Shown: piece by piece, positions 13,853 to 17,018 of the stretch
Numbering within the stretch: position 1 is the stretch's first letter
Layout: every line of letters begins with the position of its first letter
NCBI GenBank assembly: GCA_045586905.1
Contig: JAZNBF010000040.1
Span: forward strand, 1 to 17,018
Reading direction: 5' to 3'
Length of the DNA: 17,018 nucleotides
From: RGIG1828 sp045586905
GTDB lineage: Bacteria > Bacillota > Clostridia > UMGS1810
Program-made: the position numbers and the translations under genes
Notes under the pieces: model-generated
Databases searched by the model: none
What the model was told of the DNA's origin: nothing
What the model saw: the letters and a program-made list of their open reading frames with translations, nothing else

Positions 13853-15223
13853 ATGAAAACTACAAAACTCGCAAAAGATTTTACCACGGGGAGCATATCC
13901 CGTCAGCTCTTTTTTCTCATGATACCCTTCATGCTCTCAAATGCACTTCAGGTTATCTATTCCACCATCGACATGATCATAGTCGGCAAATATGTTGGCA
14001 CTGCAGGGCTTTCTGCAGTTTCCCAGTCAAGCTCCATTCTCAATTTTGCTACCATGGTCTGTCTTGGCTTTTCAAACGGTGGTCAGGTCCTGATAGCGCA
14101 GGCAATAGGGGGCGGCAAGAAAAAAGAAACCAATAGCATTATAGGAACTTTGTTCACTGTAATTCTGTCTATGGGACTTCTTTTTTCAGTTGCAATTCTT
14201 TTTTCAAAAAATCTTATAATCAAAGTTATGAACATTCCTTCCGAGTCGGTTTCCATGTCCAACGACTACCTCATCATATGCGGCCTCGGCATGATATTCA
14301 CAGCAGGATACAACATGGTGTCGGCAATTCTCAGAGGCATGGGCGACTCCAAAAGACCGCTTCTTTTCATAGCAATTGCTTCGGTTGTCAATCTTGTCCT
14401 CGACATCCTTTTCACAGGCATATTTGGCTGGGGTGTTGCAGGTGCTGCATGGGCAACCATCATCGGTCAGGCAGTTTCATTCCTTTTTTCAATTTATTAT
14501 CTATATAGAAGCAAAGAAGCTTTCGGCTTCGATTTTAAGCTTTCAAGCTTTAATCCTGTCAGGAAATATGTAAAAATGATTTTAAGTCTCGGCACTCCCA
14601 TGGCAATACAGTCTGGATTTATAAATGTTTCAATGCTTTATGTAAATTCCATGATAAACACCCTCGGTGTTGTAGAGTCTGCCACCTTTGGAGTTGGTGT
14701 CAGAATTGATGACATCATGAATAAAGTCTCAATGGGCATTCAATATGCGGCACTTCCCATGATAAGTCAGAACATTGCCGCAAAAGAGGTGAAACGCGCT
14801 CAAAAGATTGTTCACTGGGCATGGATTTTCTCTTCTACCTTCACTGTTATTTTCCTTTCTCTTTATATTTGCTTTGGCAAAGAGCTTTTCATGCTGTTTT
14901 CCGACGACATAAAGGTGCACGCTCTTTCGGGCACTTTCATAAAGGCAATTGTATGGCTGTTTATTCCTTTTGCAGTAATGCGTGGCACAGGTGCTTTTAT
15001 TCAGGGCATAGGTAATGTAAAGTTTGGCATGGTGCTATCAATTCTGGATGGCGTTGCACTTCGAATAGGCCTGAGCTGGCTTTTCGGCATATATTTCGGC
15101 TTCGGATTTTTCGGGTTCGTGCTTGGCTATGCACTCGCACCCTATGGCTATGCAATTCCTTCGCTCATATATTTCCTCAGTGGTATGTGGAAGAGGCGAA
15201 AGGTTTTGGCAGATGATATATAG
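13853..15223 (+). CDS. MATE-family efflux transporter
   Basis: A 456-residue membrane protein with about 12 helices in two MatE halves. N-terminal landmarks are GSISRQLFFLMIPFMLSNAL followed by YSTIDMIIVGKYVG; mid-protein AILRGMGDSKRPL is highly typical of MATE exporters, and the second half has RGTGAFIQGIGN. MATE proteins export cationic drugs or metabolites using Na+ or H+ gradients; substrate here is unknown. ATG 13853 (MKTTKLAKDF) is preferred over 13841, which directly abuts AAGGA (13836-13840); from 13853 that site is 12 bases away. It starts 26 bases after the PII gene, so it probably shares the DUF1538 transcript. Proline/glycine breaks and a basic C-terminus (WKRRK) fit an inside C-tail. 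Confidence 0.94.
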   Translation: MKTTKLAKDFTTGSISRQLFFLMIPFMLSNALQVIYSTIDMIIVGKYVGTAGLSAVSQSSSILNFATMVCLGFSNGGQVLIAQAIGGGKKKETNSIIGTLFTVILSMGLLFSVAILFSKNLIIKVMNIPSESVSMSNDYLIICGLGMIFTAGYNMVSAILRGMGDSKRPLLFIAIASVVNLVLDILFTGIFGWGVAGAAWATIIGQAVSFLFSIYYLYRSKEAFGFDFKLSSFNPVRKYVKMILSLGTPMAIQSGFINVSMLYVNSMINTLGVVESATFGVGVRIDDIMNKVSMGIQYAALPMISQNIAAKEVKRAQKIVHWAWIFSSTFTVIFLSLYICFGKELFMLFSDDIKVHALSGTFIKAIVWLFIPFAVMRGTGAFIQGIGNVKFGMVLSILDGVALRIGLSWLFGIYFGFGFFGFVLGYALAPYGYAIPSLIYFLSGMWKRRKVLADDI

Positions 15224-15307
15224 AACATCTGTTATTTATGCTCTTTGTGGGTATATCTTATTTTGCAGTGATAAATAATACAATCAGTAACAAAAGGAGT
15301 TAATAAT

Positions 15308-15859
15308 ATGTCAAACATATGGCACGATATTTCCCCAAAAAGAATACACGCCGAAGATTTTATTTGTGTTATAGAAATCTCAAAAGGCAGTAAGAAAAAA
15401 TATGAGCTTGACAAAGAATCCGGCTATCTCATGCTCGACAGAATTCTGCACACATCAACCCATTATCCGGCAAACTATGGGTTCATTCCCCGCACTCTTG
15501 GCGATGACAACGATCCCCTCGATGTGCTTTTGCTCTGTTCGGAGCAAATTGAACCCATGACACTTGTCCGTGCATATCCTATCGGTGTTATTTCCATGAT
15601 AGACAACGGACGAAACGACGAAAAGATTATTGCCATTCCGTTCAGTGATCCGAACTATAATATGTACCGAGACATAAGTGAGCTTCCAACACATGTTTTT
15701 GACGAAATGAGACACTTTTTCACCGTGTACAAAAACCTCGAAAACAAAACAACTGCAGTAAATGAAGTGAGCGATCGTGATGCATCTCTCAAGATAATCG
15801 ACAAGGCGATTGATGACTATATACAAAGGTTTTGCAAAGCAGATAGCCTGCACGAATAG
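15308..15859 (+). CDS. ppa: Family I inorganic pyrophosphatase
   Basis: A 183-residue soluble enzyme hydrolysing pyrophosphate to phosphate with Mg2+. Active-site residues can be placed: Glu23 and Lys29-31 near the start, YELD (32-35), R45, YPANYGFIP (53-61), the metal-binding DDNDPLDV (66-73, with D67, D69, D72), D99, D104 and K106, and Y141-K142, the same numbers as in E. coli PPase. Length is normal. The ATG has AAGGAG (15294-15299) 8 bases upstream. It begins 84 bases after the MATE gene with no terminator between, so read-through is possible. I see no convincing promoter in that gap. A bidirectional terminator follows. Confidence 0.95.
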   Translation: MSNIWHDISPKRIHAEDFICVIEISKGSKKKYELDKESGYLMLDRILHTSTHYPANYGFIPRTLGDDNDPLDVLLLCSEQIEPMTLVRAYPIGVISMIDNGRNDEKIIAIPFSDPNYNMYRDISELPTHVFDEMRHFFTVYKNLENKTTAVNEVSDRDASLKIIDKAIDDYIQRFCKADSLHE

Positions 15860-15879
15860 GTGATAGCTTTTATAACAAT

Positions 15880-15915
15880 AAAAAAAGACGACTTCAATAT
15901 CAGTCGTCTTTTTTT
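15880..15915. terminator. Bidirectional terminator between ppa and the P-type ATPase
   Basis: Seven A's and GACGACT (15887-15893) pair with AGTCGTC (15902-15908) and seven T's, with an 8-base loop. It can end ppa on the plus strand and the ATPase transcript on the minus strand. A further small hairpin, TTGTGCA/TGCACAA (15924-15942), lies just beside it. Confidence 0.9.
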
Positions 15916-15947
15916 ATGCTGAATTGTGCATCATCTGCACAACTTCT

Positions 15948-16225
15948 TAAGCAGTTGCTTCAATATCCGAACCCGTTTTGGGTGCGTGTTTTTACGCCAC
16001 TGCATTGTTAAAATACTCGCAAATGCGTCAGCATTAGCTCCGTTTTTGCCTCGCATTGACGCAAAAACACAGCACCGAAAATTCTCCGAACCAAAATCAA
16101 GATAAAATAGATTGTTTTTCGAGGCGGCAGGTCGCAGGAATACTGTCGTATTTCAAGACCGACAACGAAGAAAAACGGCTATTTTACTTAATTTTGGCGA
16201 GTTCGGATACTGACGCAATTGCTTA
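15948..16225. mobile_element. MITE-like element with 25-base imperfect inverted termini
   Basis: The ends, 15948-15972 and 16201-16225, are inverted repeats matching at 22 of 25 bases; both read TAAGCA...TATCCGAAC inwards. TA at each outer edge would fit a TA target duplication, as for IS630/Tc1-type elements. The inside folds into two long hairpins: 15974-15998 with 16058-16083, and 16085-16120 with 16170-16207 (including TAAAATAG/CTATTTTA and GTTTTTC/GAAAAAC). A smaller one lies in the latter's loop (GGTC 16130-16133 with GACC 16157-16160, GGAATAC with GTATTTC). No credible gene is inside. It lies between the ATPase stop and its terminator and would be transcribed as a 3' untranslated region. 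A structured RNA or BIME-like repeat is the alternative. Confidence 0.6.
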
Positions 16226-17018
16226 TGCTTTTCTTTTGTCCACTGCGCGATGAATAATTTTGATAAGCTCCACTATGGGAATAATGAGAATTGCAAGCGC
16301 AAATGCAATTGCATATTCTATATAATAGAGATGAGCAAGCTCAAAAGCATTTGCAAGAAAATCTATCTCTATAACAAGTGTTGTGAGAATGAGCGAAAGT
16401 ATACCTGCACCCCAGAGCCACAAATTCTGACCTTTCATTTTAAAGATAGACCCGTGGAGTGATCTCATGTTAAATGCATGGCATATTTCGCAAAGAGAAA
16501 GTGTGAGAAATGCCATGGATGTGCCAAGCATTTCTGCAGAGTATGTTCCTGCTAAAATTGCTTCTGAATGGTGCAGGTCGGCAAGATAATATCTTCCTAT
16601 GAGATATGAAATCATGGTGATAACTGTCACAAGCACACCCTGATATGCAACTGCAAAACCAAGACCTCCTGAGAATATACCCTCTTTACTGTCACGGGGT
16701 TTTCGCTTCATTATATCTTTTTCGGGTTTTTCCATGCCAAGTGCAAGTGCGGGGAAGCAGTCCGTTATAAGATTTATCCAGAGCAGATGAACAGGTGCAA
16801 AGATTATAAATCCAAAAAGTGTAGCAAAGAATATGGTAAGGACTTCCGAAAGGTTTGAAGCAAGAAGGAACTGAATAGCTTTTCTGATGTTGTCATATAT
16901 TCTTCTGCCTTCACCTGCTGCCGAAACTATGGTTGCAAAGTTATCATCGGCAAGTATCATATCGGCAACATTTTTTGTAACATCTGTTCCGGTGATACCC
17001 ATTCCCACACCTATGTCG
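16223..17018 (-). CDS. Calcium-type (P2) cation-transporting P-type ATPase, C-terminal part
   Basis: An open frame enters from the window's right edge and ends at 16223; 264 C-terminal residues are visible. It begins DIGVGMGITGTDVTKNVADM, which in P2 ATPases directly follows the hinge motif GDGVNDAP (outside the window), then ADDNFATIV and the last six membrane helices (Cation_ATPase_C). Helix-6 motif WINLITDCFPALALGMEKP carries the Asn/Asp ion-binding residues of Ca2+ pumps. This fits a SERCA/PMCA-like Ca2+ exporter using ATP, although Mg2+ or other cations cannot be excluded from this part alone. The protein ends HRAVDKRKA, and its TAA stop lies inside the right terminus of the MITE-like element, so the natural C-terminus may have been altered. 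Confidence 0.92.
   Translation of the reverse strand, partial: DIGVGMGITGTDVTKNVADMILADDNFATIVSAAGEGRRIYDNIRKAIQFLLASNLSEVLTIFFATLFGFIIFAPVHLLWINLITDCFPALALGMEKPEKDIMKRKPRDSKEGIFSGGLGFAVAYQGVLVTVITMISYLIGRYYLADLHHSEAILAGTYSAEMLGTSMAFLTLSLCEICHAFNMRSLHGSIFKMKGQNLWLWGAGILSLILTTLVIEIDFLANAFELAHLYYIEYAIAFALAILIIPIVELIKIIHRAVDKRKA

Noticed and set aside
15224..15307. Promoter in front of ppa
   Set aside because: Several AT-rich hexamers exist but none pairs a good -35 with a good -10 at 16-18 bases.
15455..15853. 132-codon minus-strand frame opposite ppa
   Set aside because: Shadow of the pyrophosphatase, whose active-site residues are all present.
16056..16253. 65-codon plus-strand frame in the MITE-like element
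   Set aside because: It starts with TTG without a ribosome binding site, lies across the hairpins and overlaps the ATPase end. It looks like chance translation of a repeat.

Overview
The window looks like part of the chromosome of an anaerobic, endospore-forming (or recently spore-forming) clostridial Firmicute, probably a gut Oscillospirales-like lineage. The reasons are the gene set (a 26-residue SpoVM-like gene, a SpoIID-family gene, an L-box lysine riboswitch over asd-dapA-dapB, a DUF1538/PII pair, a paired ABC exporter), AGGAGG-type ribosome binding sites, sigma-A-like promoters with 17-base spacers, TTG/GTG starts and many A/T-flanked intrinsic terminators. The lineage is inferred from gene content, not from a search.

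Layout. 1-330: C-terminal end of a probable family 31 glycoside hydrolase, then a terminator. 438-4243: promoter and two translationally coupled half-transporters forming an asymmetric ABC exporter; their terminator has an 84-base loop containing a heptamer repeat. 4251-4496: two small genes, a 47-residue membrane protein of unknown function and a 26-residue SpoVM homologue. 4545-5430: a divergent pair, an XRE regulator (minus) and a SLOG/DUF1273 protein (plus). 5457-8468: minus-strand lysine/diaminopimelate operon asd-dapA-dapB with promoter, lysine riboswitch and attenuator. 8598-11107: a SpoIID/LytB-type protein and queA. 11108-11635: repeats, terminators and a small, apparently frameshifted gene. 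11572-15859: DUF1538 membrane protein, tandem-PII protein, MATE exporter and family I pyrophosphatase. 15880-17018: shared terminator, a 278-base MITE-like element with inverted termini, and the C-terminal part of a Ca2+-type P-ATPase (minus strand).

How the genes fit together. The dap operon supplies lysine, cell-wall diaminopimelate and dihydrodipicolinate, the precursor of spore dipicolinate; its riboswitch should shut it off when lysine is abundant. SpoVM (spore coat basement) and SpoIID-type (peptidoglycan hydrolysis) genes on either side fit a sporulating cell. The DUF1538-PII pair overlaps by 8 bases, so the PII protein probably acts directly on the membrane protein. The least described items are the 47-residue protein next to spoVM, the DUF1538/tandem-PII system, the MITE-like element whose right terminus contains the ATPase stop codon, and the expanded-loop terminator.
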